A DNA stretch of 64,000 nucleotides from Lunularia cruciata (lineage: Eukaryota; Streptophyta; Marchantiopsida; Lunulariales; Lunulariaceae), in contig OX419757.1 in the NCBI GenBank assembly GCA_948567375.1, positions 31,062,001-31,126,000 on the forward strand, in the 5' to 3' direction. Below are positions 33,257 to 43,124 of the stretch, in pieces. Numbering within the stretch: position 1 is the stretch's first letter; the number at the start of each line of letters is the position of its first letter. The notes beneath the pieces are model-generated. The model did not search any database. It was not told the origin of the DNA and worked only from the letters and a program-made list of their open reading frames with translations. Both the position numbers and the translations under genes were made by a program.

Positions 33257-33783
33257 TTGCTAGTAAATGTACCTTGCGGCCTTACTGGCTCAATAAGGAA
33301 GAAGAGAAGCAAGGGAAGGAAGAAGACTAATGTGAAAAGATCCGGACAGGCAACCTTACAATTGATTGTTGTGAATGGAGTCCTAGAAGGCAATCAAGTG
33401 AGAGTATTAATCGATTTAGGAGCAACACAGAATTTCTTATCTTGCTTTGTTGCAATAAGATTGGGAATGGATCTACAAAGAGATGGGAGTGAAGAAGTAG
33501 AGTTGCCTAATGGGCAAACAGAGAGGATTGAATCATTACCTAGATGGGTCACACTCTCTCTAGGAGAATATCAAGAAGCAATTGAGTGGTGAGTGATACA
33601 ATTAGCTCGTTATGATGCAATCTTAAGCATGCCATGGATGGAGCATTACAACCCTATGGTAGATTGGAGGAATAAAGTAGTGAGAACACACCAATGGTCA
33701 ATCATTGGGTTTAAAGAAAAATCACCCAGGTAGGATCTGCCTCTGTATGTCATAGAGACGGTAATTTTTTGTAAGACCAATAG
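33257..33783 (+). pseudogene. TE2 aspartic protease
   Basis: VLIDLGATQNFLS holds the active-site Asp; the usual Ser after it is Leu, compatible with a TCA to TTA change. The conserved second half is ARYDAILSMPWMEHYNP (about 33607-33655), then a stop-containing stretch leading to RT. Confidence 0.8.
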
Positions 33784-34650
33784 ATGTTTTATGGGTCTAA
33801 TAAGAGAAGTCCAGAGTGCACAACTCAATGGAAAATTCCTAAGAAATTGATGGCTATGGTGGATGAATTTCAAGATGTCTTTCCCTATGATCTACCCTTA
33901 GGATTACCACCAAAAAGGAGAGTAGATAATAAAATTGAGACACTCCCCAGGAAGACACCTCCTTGTAAGGCCCTATATCGCCTATCACCTCATGAGTTGG
34001 AGGAGTGTAAGACTCAAATTGAGGAGATGCTGCAAAAAGGGTTCATCTAACCTAGCATATCACCATATGGGGCTCCTGTCTTGTTTGTTAAGAAGAAGGA
34101 TGGTATAATGCGCAGGTGCATTGACTATCAAGTTCTCAATCAACAAACAGTGAAGAAAAAATACCCCTTACCTTGCATGGATGACCTGTTTGATCAACTC
34201 CATGGAGCAAGATACTTCACCAAATTGGAGTTGCGGAGTGGTTATAATCAAATCCAAATTGCAAAGGAGGATGTCTACAAAACTGCCTTTTGAACCAGGA
34301 ATGGCCACTTTGAGTATCTTGTGATTCCTTTTGGCCTCACCAATGCACCTGCCACTTTCAGGAGTCTAATGAATGACATATTTTTTCCATACTTAGATAA
34401 GTCTATTATCATCTTCTAGGATGATATCTTAGTGTACAGTAGCATGATGACGGAACACAAACAACATCTATGAGAAGTCCTCCAGATTCTAAGACAAAAT
34501 CAATTGTACGCCAAAATCTCAAAGTGCAAGTTTAGCAAGTTTGAAGTAGACTACTTGGGGCATAGAGTAAGTGAAGAGGGCATTCAAGTATTGATAGATA
34601 AAATAGAGGTCATTCAAAAATGGAGTGCCCTAGAAGATCAGACTCAAATC
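33784..34650 (+). pseudogene. pol: TE2 reverse transcriptase
   Basis: The domain runs from FQDVFPYDLPLGLPPKRRVD through GFI (stop) then [48 protein letters not shown] (the motif Asp is Glu here) and [12 protein letters not shown]. The catalytic box reads IIF-stop-DD (TAG at 34417 in the residue before the two aspartates). KCKFSKFEVDYLGHRVSEEG closes the domain. It is inactive because of stops at the motif B approach, in the DD box and elsewhere. Confidence 0.9.
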
Positions 34651-35340
34651 AAGAGCTTTTTGGAGTTGACGGGATTCTATCATAGATTTGTCAAGGACTT
34701 CTCCAAGGTTGCACAACCTTTAACGGTACTATTGGGCAAGAAGAAGAAGTGGACATGGAGAATCGCACAAGAGTTGGCCTTTCAAGAATTGAAAGCCGCC
34801 TTGCTACATGCACCGATCTTGAAGTGGTATGACCCAAAACATCCAATCAAGTTGGCTATAGATGCATCAAGCGTAGCAATAAGAGCAGTCCTACAACAAG
34901 AGTGGCATGATGGATGGCATTCAATTTCATATTTCTCTCAAAATTTGTTACTAGCCGAGCGCAACTACCACACCATAGAACAAGAAGAGCTGGCCATCAT
35001 TCTGGCAACCAAGCATTGGGAGCATTATGTGGGCGAGAAAGGCATTTGTAGTAGAGATAGACCACAAACCTCTAGTCTACCTCAAGACACATAAGTATCT
35101 ATCTTGTTGCTAGATTTGGTGGGCAGAGTGGCGACAATGCTTCAACATGACAATCACCTACGTGGAAGGGAAGAAGCAACTTGCAGATGCATTCACCCGC
35201 ATGCCAATGGCAAAAAACTTGGTGGAAAAGTTTAAGATTAACCCTGAATTCTAGCCAGAGATTATGGCTGCTACAAAAACTGATCCACATATTGTAGAAG
35301 CGCAATCATCCAAAAGCATCACTAGCACCTAGGGACTCAC
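34651..35340 (+). pseudogene. pol: TE2 RNase H
   Basis: FLELTGFYHRFVKDFSKVAQ (connection) leads into LAIDASSVAIRAVLQQEW (first Asp) and TIEQEELAIILATKHWEHYV (Glu). After a frameshift near 35045 come a DHKPLVYLKTH equivalent and QLADAFTRMP, which carries the last Asp. A linker follows to about 35340. Confidence 0.85.
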
Positions 35341-36880
35341 CTTTGTGATGGCAGATTATGGATCTCAAATGTCCCAAAATTACGCACCACCATTCTAGTG
35401 AAATGACATGATTCAGCCATTGCAGGTCATGTCGGAGTGGACAAGACCTTGGATGCAATCTAGTGCCATTATTATTGGCCTAAGATGAGTAACGACGTGA
35501 TGGACTACGTGCGTAGCTGCCTACTTTGTCAACAAAACAAAGCTTCTAGTCAAGCTCTTGCAGGGCTCCTTCAACCTCTCCCCACGTCTACCCAACATTG
35601 GGAACAAGTGAATATGGATCTTGTCTATGAATTACCCAAAACCACCTCAGGGTTTGACTCATCATGATCTTTGTAGACCGGCTCAACAAAATGATTCATG
35701 TACTATAACACCCATTTGTGCATGTGTGTGGTATTGTGATATTTAGCTTGGTATTACAAGTACTTGAGAGATATTATTTATATAGAGATAAAGGATGGTT
35801 CTACATTAGTCATGATTAGCTAGAGTTAGTCATAGCTAATATAGAGGAGACCTTACTTTAGAAGAGGTGGAAAAGATGAGCACCACTATTTTGGATTCTA
35901 GTGTGTTGACTTGGTATTATTCCTAAGTGTTTGGCTTTGAGGAAAGAGTTGAGAACTCTTGGGTCCGCAAGCCTTTTTGTTTTGGATTCTTCTATAGTCC
36001 AAGGATAGCCCATGTGAAGGAATCCTTGACTTAGTGGTTGGGTCAAGATAAGATCACATGCTAGTGGAATATGCCCATGTGATTGGATATTCCTTTCTAC
36101 TTTTTGACTTTACTTGACTTTTAGCCTAGTAGCTTGAGTTACTCTAGTAATTAGTAACTTTGGTGCATAACTATTTCACAAGTATATAAACAAGGGGTGA
36201 GGAAGTACTCATCATCCTTTCATTTGCAACTATCTCTCTCTCATTGAGTTCTCTAGTGAGCAACGTCTTGAGTCTTGGATTGTTAGCCTTGGAGGAGTAT
36301 GATGGAGTTGGGGTTCCTTGCCTTTGTAGTCCATGGTGCGCTACCATAATAGCCATCAGAGGTTCATCTTGAGTGAGAGACAGGCCGGCTCACAGTACGC
36401 CCTACCACCAAGGACGTGACCGCTCCACAACTAGCTCAATTATACTTATATGTAGTCTTCTCTCACCATGGTTTGTCTAGAGTACTTATCACTGATAGAG
36501 GCACTGTATTCACTAGTTTGTTTTGGAAAACACTCTTTGGTTTCTTCAAAACCAAGTTGGCCATGTCCAAAGCTTACCACCCACAAACAGATGGCCAAAC
36601 AGAGCGGGCTAATCACACAATTGAAGACATGTTACACGACTTCACCTTAGAAGAGCAAGAGAGGTGGGACACCCTACTCCCGTTGGTGGAATTTGCTTAC
36701 AACAATTCAATGAATGCATATACCCAAGTCACTCCGTTCTTCCTCATGTATGGTGAGCATCCCTTCACACCTTCTAGCTTGATGAAGATCCGTCTAGTGG
36801 CTACCAAGGTTGATGCAATCAACATGTTTATTTTTAGAATCCAACAAGGTGTGGAGAGCGCCAAGCACAGATTATAGATT
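35341..36880 (+). pseudogene. pol: TE2 integrase, split by a solo LTR
   Basis: The zinc module reads AIAGHVGVDKTLDAI (one His of the pair visible) and CLLCQQNKA (Cys-Cys, about 35518). The first catalytic Asp is in QVNMDLVYELP (about 35613). The reading is then broken at 35704 by a 691-bp insertion and resumes at 36395. The second Asp is in VLITDRGTVF (about 36490) and the Glu is in QTDGQTERANHTIEDML (about 36600), so the D,D,E set is complete outside the insertion. Confidence 0.88.
35704..36394 (+). mobile_element. Solo LTR inserted in the TE2 integrase
   Basis: The 691-bp block starts TATAACACCCATTTGTGCAT and ends GGCCGGCTCACA. It matches 56461-57144 (TGTAATACCC...GGCCCACA) along its whole length. 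GTAC flanks it on both sides (35700-35703 and 36395-36398), consistent with a target-site duplication, and the integrase frame resumes after it. There is no internal region, so it is a solo LTR left by recombination. Confidence 0.85.
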
Positions 36881-37385
36881 GCACAAAATTGACAGAAGCA
36901 ATATGTTGATGCATACTATAGGCACATGGAGTTCAATGTTGGGGATCAAGTGTGGCTATCCACAACCAAACTCATATTAGTTGGACCTCGTAAGCTCAGA
37001 CCTCATTTTATTAGGCCTTTCTTGATTCTTCATCGCATCAGCGCTGTGGTCTATCACCTTGAGCTACCACCACACATGAAGATCCATCTTGTGTTCCATG
37101 TTTCCCTACTATGCAGATATGCTCCCCGCTCAGGCCAGGGTCATTCCACCCAAGACATTTGACCTTGTCCGACACTCATTGATGGCACAGAGCAATATGA
37201 AATGGAGCGTATTCTCCAAAAACACATGCATGGTACTCACCATCCGTGGGTGGACAATCTAGTATAGTGGAAAGGTTACTCTCTCTATGAAGCAACATGG
37301 GTGCTCGCTGCCTATTTGACCCACGCACCGGTGTTGGTGCAAGCATTTGAGCAACAATTGCACAACGAGGATGTTGCGTCTTAAA
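36881..37385 (+). pseudogene. TE2 integrase C-terminus and chromodomain
   Basis: FNVGDQVWLSTTKLIL and GPRKLRPHFIRPFLILHRIS form the GPY/F-type integrase tail. After a frameshift, EQYEMERILQKHM, then a stop in the V-WKGY position and YSLYEATW (about 37190-37310) form a chromodomain, which in chromoviruses directs integration to methylated H3K9 chromatin. The ORF ends NEDVAS-stop at 37383, just before the polypurine tract. Confidence 0.85.
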
Positions 37386-37397
37386 AGGAGGGAGGTC
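37385..37397 (+). other. TE2 polypurine tract
   Basis: AAGGAGGGAGGTC immediately precedes the 3' LTR start TGTAATACC. Confidence 0.85.
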
Positions 37398-38131
37398 TGT
37401 AATACCAAGAGCTAGCCATATGATCTAGATGTGAAATTTGGTTTAGTAACATAGAGAATGATGTTATACATGATGGTCAAAATATATCAGATAGAAGTAT
37501 CACCAAAAAAGTACTTCTACTAATAGAGTAAAAACCAAAATAGACTTAAGAACCTTAGAACCAATAGTTAGACATATGATCTAAAGGTGAGAATTTTTTT
37601 GGTAACATCCGGAAGGATTTTACATATGATGGACTAAATAGATCAGAAAGAGGTATCACCAAAAGGGGACTTCTACTAATAGAGTATGAACCGAAATATG
37701 CATGAAATCTTTGAAGGCAATTTTGGAGGCCTAAACGGATGAATTAGGCCTCAAAAATGTGCAGATCACCCTCCCCTAAGAAGGAAAAATTGGCCTTCCC
37801 TCCCCCTGGTTTGTCTCGTCAAGAGCTTTCCAACGGTACCTTACATGATTCTGAGACTCCTATAGGAAGATTCACTAAAAGATTCCCTCTGGTCAAGGCT
37901 TGTTTGACTAACCAGATAGGACCTAGACCGACATGTCACCCATCCAAGTAAGTAATCCAAGGGTGGAGCTTGCTGACATGTCACTTATCTGTGTGCCTAA
38001 TCCTATGGTGGAGCTTCCTTGGAGGAGATCCTCTTTGTCTATATAATAAAGAGAAGGTGATCCTTTGGGGCACTGAATGTTGAGTGTGAAATTTGTGTTT
38101 CTCTCTCTTCTCTTGTCCTCGGAGTATTACA
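37398..38131 (+). repeat. TE2 3' LTR
   Basis: It aligns end to end with 30839-31574 and has the same TGTAATAC...GTATTACA ends. It carries the same internal duplication, with a unit offset of 156 bp here (37410 and 37566). Confidence 0.92.
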
Positions 38132-38136
38132 TAGCC
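38132..38136 (+). repeat. TE2 target-site duplication (right, TAGCC)
   Basis: An exact copy of 30834-30838. Confidence 0.9.
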
Positions 38137-38345
38137 CTTCCAAAGGACCTTATACTTTGTTTGTTGTCTCCAGCTGTGTTGGATGTGGCAAGATGCAAGT
38201 ATACAATCAACTTTGTACTCTTCATGATCATTGATGGGGATAAGAAGAAGAGGAGGTTGGACTTGAGAGAAAAAAGAAGATGGGTTAGGAACAAAGGGTT
38301 TCAACTTGGAAACCTCAAAGATAGGATGGTTGTGCATATTGCAAG
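38132..38345 (-). pseudogene. TE3 chromodomain, first part
   Basis: On the minus strand FEVSKLKPFVPNPS is followed by EEYKVDCILASCHI and TKYKVLWKG, where TE2 interrupts. The second part of the domain (a PLYDATW-like phrase) lies across TE2 at about 30760-30838. The frame and the 5-bp duplication fit exactly. A chromodomain marks TE3 as a chromovirus. Confidence 0.85.
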
Positions 38346-38399
38346 GCAAGGCAAGTTGACAAGCAACAAGAGAGACAAATTGGGTGACATCAAAGGATC

Positions 38400-39340
38400 C
38401 TATTCAATTAGAGGCGAGTTTACAAACTTGGGTATCAAGTGGGAGAGGGAGGTTATTAGATGAGAGCATGACCTTATCACCAACTTGAGAGTTAAGATTA
38501 GGATGATGGTGATCTGCATATTGTTTCTACCAATTTTGAGCAACAACAAGATGAGATTTGGCTTGTTGGAGAGATTCGGAGGTGGTGGTCAAGAAGGCAG
38601 AAGTATGAAGGACATGAGATGGAGGAAGAGCAAGAAGGGAATTTGGAACAAGTGGATCTTGGCCAAAATTGAGACAAAAGGAGAGAATCCAATGTTTGTA
38701 TGTTTAGAATTATTGTATGCAAAGTCTGCAACTGCAAGACATTCATCCCAATTAGTATGGTGAATGTTGACAAAAGCCCAAAGCATATCTTCCAAGGTGT
38801 GATTCGCACGTTCAATTTGTCTGTCAGTTTGAGGATTATAGGCCATGGACAAAGCAAGCTTGGTGCTAAGTATTTGGAAGAGTGCTTGCCAAAATTTTCC
38901 AATGAAGCAAGGATCACGGTTGGATATGAGTACACACGACATCCCATGATGCTTGAAGACATTGTCAAAGTAGATATATGCCAAGGTTGGAGCATGCACA
39001 ATATCAACTGTTGGTGCCAAAGGGATTTGCTACTGAGCTTGTCTACAAACACCACAATTGTTGTGTGTCCTTGTATTTTCTTGGGCAAGGAGGTGATGAG
39101 ATCTAAGCTCACATGGTCCCAACAAGTAGATGGAATGGGGAGTGGTTGAAGGAGTCTACTCAAATTTTGGTTACTGGCCTTGTTGTATTGACAACTCTCA
39201 CTCAATTGGACAAACTCTTGAACATCTTGTGCCATGTCGGTCCACCACCATTGGCATTGGAGGAGTATCAAAGGTCTTGTCCACACCCATGTGACCAACA
39301 ATTGGTATAATGGGTTTCTTGAAGACGCACAAGTCAAAGA
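38400..39340 (-). pseudogene. pol: TE3 integrase
   Basis: The N-terminal part (QNLSRLLQPLPIPS, WDHVSLDLITSLPK with the first Asp, TTIVVFVDKLS) is read in one frame. The core then continues in another frame at 39020-38589: FKHHGMSCVLISNRDPCF (second Asp) and QTDRQIERANHTLEDMLW (Glu). The catalytic acids remain. The 279-codon open stretch 39337-38498 follows only the first part; beyond about 39030 it is out of frame. Confidence 0.85.
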
Positions 39341-39559
39341 TCACCTTTGGTTGGAACATAGATCTGGTCACTTTGGCTAGAACATAAAGAAGGTTTTGTA
39401 CCCCTTATTGTAGGCTATAAGACAACCATGTATCATCTAGAAGAAGGAATCTTGTTGTAGAGCTGACTAAAACTTGTTTTGGACCTTGGAGTCAATTGAC
39501 ACCATTGTAATTGCCACCGTGATGAGAAGAAGAGACTTCAAATCAGGACATCGTGATAG

Positions 39560-40050
39560 GGCATCAAGGATGACATGGAACCAATTTTGTTTTTACTCAA
39601 GTTAAATGTCAAAAAATTGGAGTTGCTCCTCCCATTGATGGTGTTGACTCTTCATGTGTTCCAACTATAAGGTTTGGAATATTGGTTTGTGATCAGCTCA
39701 CATGATCACTTGCTTCTCCAAGAGGTAATGTCTCCATACCTTGGTGGCATATACCATTGCAAGTTGTTCCCAATCTCAAGCAAAGTAATTTCTCTTGGCA
39801 ATATTTAGTTTGCAAGACACAAAGGTAATGGGATGCAGTATATCTAGGAATTCTTGCTGCAACATGGCTCTAATTGCAAAGTTAGAAGCATCAAAATCAA
39901 CTACACAACTACACAAGGTAGCTAAGGATCATATGGTTGAAGAATGGGTCTTGAAGACACCATACATTTCAATTTCTAGAATGCTTCTTTGTGCTTGGTG
40001 GTCCATTGAAAGCTTGAGTTCTTCCCCAAGAGGTCAGTCAATGGTGTAGC
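39560..40050 (-). pseudogene. pol: TE3 RNase H
   Basis: The minus strand reads TDLLGKNSSFQWTTKHKEAF at the connection, then WEQLAMVYATKVWRHYL, ADHKPIFQTL and a VILDALSR end (last Asp). Several stops and frame changes lie between. The first Asp segment is hard to see. Confidence 0.7.
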
Positions 40051-40960
40051 CACATGAGCATAATAGTGGATGAACCGTTGATAAAACCTGGCCAATCTAG
40101 TAAATGCCCATACTTTTGTAGCATCCTTTGGAGTAGGCCAATCAATAATGACCTTGATTTTCTCCTCTTCCATCTTGATCCCTTCTAATGAGATCTTGGG
40201 ACCCAAGAAGGTAACCTCCTCCTTCCAAAAGGCACACTTTGACTTCTTGTAGTAGAATTTCCATAGTTGTCTCAGGACTTCTTGCACGTGATTCACATGT
40301 TCTACCTTTGTCTTACTATAGATTACGATATCATCCAAGAACACCACCATGTACCGGTCCAATGGTCCATCCAACACCCAATGCATCTGATCCATGAAGA
40401 CTACTAGAGCATTAATGAGCCCAAAAGGCATAACTCTCTACTCAAAATGCCCATACCTTGTGTGAAAGGAAATCTTTGGCACATCTTCCCTATCAAGGAG
40501 GATTTGCCAATAGCCGTTATGAAGATCCAACTTGGAGAAGTATCATGCTCCACTCAATTGGTCAAGCAAGTCATTGATTTGAGGCAAGGGATATGCATTC
40601 TTCACTATTTGCTTATTGAGCCCACGGTAATCAATACAGAAACTAAGTCCTCCATCCTTCTTCAAAATGAATAGTACCAGTGCTCCCCAAGGAGAAGTAC
40701 TCTATTGTATGAAATCCTTCTCCAACAACTCTATAAGTGTTGTTCATAACTCCTCCAAATCCTTTGGTGAGAGCTGATAGATTGGTCTTCTCAGTCCCTT
40801 TCAATCACTCAATCTTGAAAGGGCATATTGGAGGGTTATCCCTTTGGCAAATCATCCAAAAACATGTCTGCAAACTCTTGAATTATTTGATCAACCATTG
40901 CTTGATAATGCTCTTGACCCTCCTTAGATTTTCCTTGTGCAATAGGCTTGATCCACATCA
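40051..40960 (-). pseudogene. pol: TE3 reverse transcriptase
   Basis: IIQEFADMFLDDLPKG begins the domain near 40900. After a degraded stretch the frame 40431-39976 reads MPFGLINALVVFMDQM, VVFLDDIVIYS with the catalytic FLDD at about 40327-40341, KCAFWKEEVTFLGPKISLEG and DWPTPKDATKVWAF. The motif C aspartates are intact; the 5' half has many stops. Confidence 0.88.
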
Positions 40961-40979
40961 TGAAAATAGACTTATCTTC

Positions 40980-41160
40980 CTCCAAAGCTTGCTCTATGGC
41001 TACTTCACTAACAACCTTCCCATCTAGGGACTCATCTCTCTTCAAAGCTTGCTCCATGGTTGCTTTCTTGACAAACTTCCCATCTTGGGACTCATCTCCC
41101 TTCAAGGCTTTGTGGTAACCTTCTTGACAAACTTCCCATCCTGGGACTGACTATTCTTAG
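40980..41160 (-). repeat. 60-bp tandem repeat between TE3 protease and RT
   Basis: The phrase GACTCATCTC(T/C)CTTCAA(A/G)GC, followed by a CTTGCTCCATGG-like stretch, recurs every 60 bp for about three units. In the coding frame it makes a 20-residue repeat of the type DESLDGKVVSEVAIEQALE. The length, an exact multiple of three, suggests it expanded while the frame still mattered. Confidence 0.75.
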
Positions 41161-41580
41161 ATGTCTTACTCAAAGGTGCCAAACAACCTAATCAAAAACT
41201 CCTACCGTGGTGTTGTATTTGAATTTCTCATCTTGTCCAATCAAATGGAACCTTATGTTGTTCAAGCCAAGGTAGTCCTAAAATGACATTGTAGTGTAGA
41301 GGTGCCACAACAAACCTCATATAATCCAAATACTCCTCTCTGATCTTGAAGGTAACAAGATGCAAGGTATGGAATGCAAAAATAAATATTTCCATCCACC
41401 ATCATCAATCTATTTCTAATTACTGGCTTGATACAAATACCCAATTCCTTTGCCACTTGCATAAGACATGCAATTCTCTGAACTTCTAGAATCAACCAAA
41501 ATTCTACAACCCCGATTAGATATTGTACCTTGTAAGTAAAGCAAACTTGCATATATAAAGCCTTCAATCCCATTAGAACT
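41161..41580 (-). pseudogene. TE3 aspartic protease
   Basis: The minus strand carries a CRILVDSRSS segment (active-site Asp-Ser with Arg for Gly) near 41500. Further on are phrases consistent with the protease second half. Multiple stops make boundaries approximate. Confidence 0.55.
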
Positions 41581-41699
41581 AATCAAGCTCCCAATAGGCG
41601 GCTCAAACTCTCTTATTTGGATTCCTTGTTTCCCTGTTCATTCCATTCCACAATTTCTAATTGAGCAACTTGTTGAGGTTGTTCATTCTTGAGTGGCAC

Positions 41700-42485
41700 T
41701 ATGCAATGCGGTGTTCCATTTGGTGATAATAGAAAAATCCACCATTTTGTCATCATCTTTCATGATCTATTGTGCCAAGTGGTCTTCCTTGGATAGCATC
41801 AATCTCCATTGGTATTTGCTCCTCCAACCGTGTATTGTGTGTGGATGCATTTGAGGAATGCCAAGGTCAAGACCAATGAAGGTTGTTGCAACCAATGAAT
41901 CAAAGTATTGTTTAGGTGGTTGCAAGGTTGTTGCAACTAATGAATCAAAGCGTTCAGCCAACTGCATGGCTTCTTCCAAGTCTTTGGAATCATGCATAGT
42001 CACTTCTAGTCTGGAACTGGACTTCAAGCCTCTTACAAAAGCAAACTAGAGCTTCTCCATCTAGTATATTTAGAATTTGCATAATGGTGTTATGGAATTG
42101 AGTGATATAACTTCGATTCTGCCAACTTATCTCATGCGGCCTATTTGGTATTTATAGCTTGGAATCACCTAATTATTGCACTCTTGAATTCTGCCCATGT
42201 CAAGATTAGCATGACAAACTGATGCTCAGCTCATTCCACTCTAAATTGCCACCATAATATAGCCACTCCATCCAATTGGCTTGAGGCCAATAGAATTTGT
42301 CTTCGTTCATTTTGACGGTTTGTTGCTTCCAAGTAACATTCACAATCAAACACAAAATTTTCCACTACACCCCAAAGGTTCTTGCTTTCAAATACCTTAG
42401 GCTTTAGAAATTGGATTTGCTCTTCTCCTTCTTGTATTGGTGCTCTCTCTACCTGTTCTTGTCTATGATTGTCTTGTTCATCCAC
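41700..42485 (-). pseudogene. gag: TE3 gag
   Basis: FESKNLWGVVENFVFDCECY, LEATNRQNERRQI and AILWWQFRVE match the gypsy gag core. EVTMHDSKDLEEAMQLAERF follows toward the C-terminus. A zinc knuckle near 41700-41740 keeps its His and last Cys but has Phe/Tyr where two Cys are expected. A 45-bp direct duplication (AAGGTTGTTGCAAC at 41879 and 41924) lies inside. Confidence 0.75.
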
Positions 42486-42775
42486 AATCGAGTAAAGTGC
42501 TCAATTTGTTGTTGCATAACAAGAATAACTTTGGGCATTACCGCATTATCACCAATTTAATATCCCCAATTTATCTAATTTATTAACACATAGATGCAAC
42601 AATCCATCGTTCTTCATAAGGGTTCCTCAGACAAGGTGATCATATGTAGAAAATCCTATCGAAAGCATGAAGTGATGAATTGTGTGAAATGTTGCTTAGG
42701 TAGTACCTAAACACAAAATTCCCAATGGTTTAGGGTTTAGGATTTGGTGATCCAAAAATTCCATCCATCCCATTC

Positions 42776-42789
42776 CTGATTTGATACTA
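42776..42789 (-). other. TE3 primer-binding site
   Basis: The minus strand reads TAGTATCAAATCAG directly after the LTR end, a decayed initiator-Met tRNA complement (TGGTATCAGAGC). Confidence 0.6.
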
Positions 42790-42790
42790 A

Positions 42791-43124
42791 TGTAAAATAC
42801 CAAGACCGATGAGAGAATAGGAGAATGGAAGCTCATATTGGGACAGTTGAATGAGGGAAACTTTGAATGCCTAGCATAAGCTTTGGCTCTTGTATTTATA
42901 GGGAGCATACAAGGCCCTCAAGAAGCTTCTCAAGAAGCTTCTTGAGCCACTTTCTTGGAGTGCAAGCCAAGTTAACTAGGTGCTTCTAGAATATTCTACA
43001 TACAAGCTTCCTAGTTGTTTCTAGAATATTCTTAGGTAAGTTCTACCCTCCATTTTGCTATATTTAGCTTAGGCTACTAACTCATTAGCTTCTACTAACT
43101 CATTTTATAACTCCATGTCATTAC
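42791..43124 (-). repeat. TE3 5' LTR
   Basis: In plus orientation it starts TGTAAAATACC and shares ordered phrases with 30289-30715, including GAGAATGGAAGCTCATATTGGGA and CTTGTATTTATAG (a minus-strand TATA box). It is about 90 bp shorter than its partner, so it has an internal deletion. Confidence 0.78.

Larger units (their letters stand above)
30839..38131 (+). mobile_element. TE2: complete plus-strand chromovirus (Ty3/gypsy) nested in TE3
   Basis: This 7.29-kb element has paired LTRs (736 and 734 bp), an initiator-Met tRNA-type primer-binding site, a polypurine tract and a perfect TAGCC duplication. Its plus strand encodes a leader ORF, gag, protease, RT, RNase H, integrase and a C-terminal chromodomain. 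A 691-bp solo LTR interrupts the integrase. The LTRs are very alike, so TE2 is younger than TE3, but stops throughout make it defective. Confidence 0.93.
30289..43124 (-). mobile_element. TE3: minus-strand Ty3/gypsy chromovirus, interrupted by TE2
   Basis: The outer LTRs are at 42791-43124 (5') and 30289-30715 (3'). The minus strand encodes gag, protease, RT, RNase H, integrase and a chromodomain, from right to left. TE2 (30839-38131) is inserted in the chromodomain coding sequence about 120 bp before the 3' LTR, so TE3 must be older. Many stops and frameshifts are present. No target-site duplication is evident at the outer ends. Confidence 0.85.

Noticed and set aside
38498-39337. 279-codon open frame on the minus strand as an intact gene
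   Set aside because: Only its first third is the TE3 integrase. From about 39030 the true integrase continues in another frame (39020-38589), so the rest is out of frame.
40980-41160. Repeat array as a CRISPR-like array
   Set aside because: The units are contiguous 60-bp tandem repeats without spacers and are in frame with a retrotransposon polyprotein.
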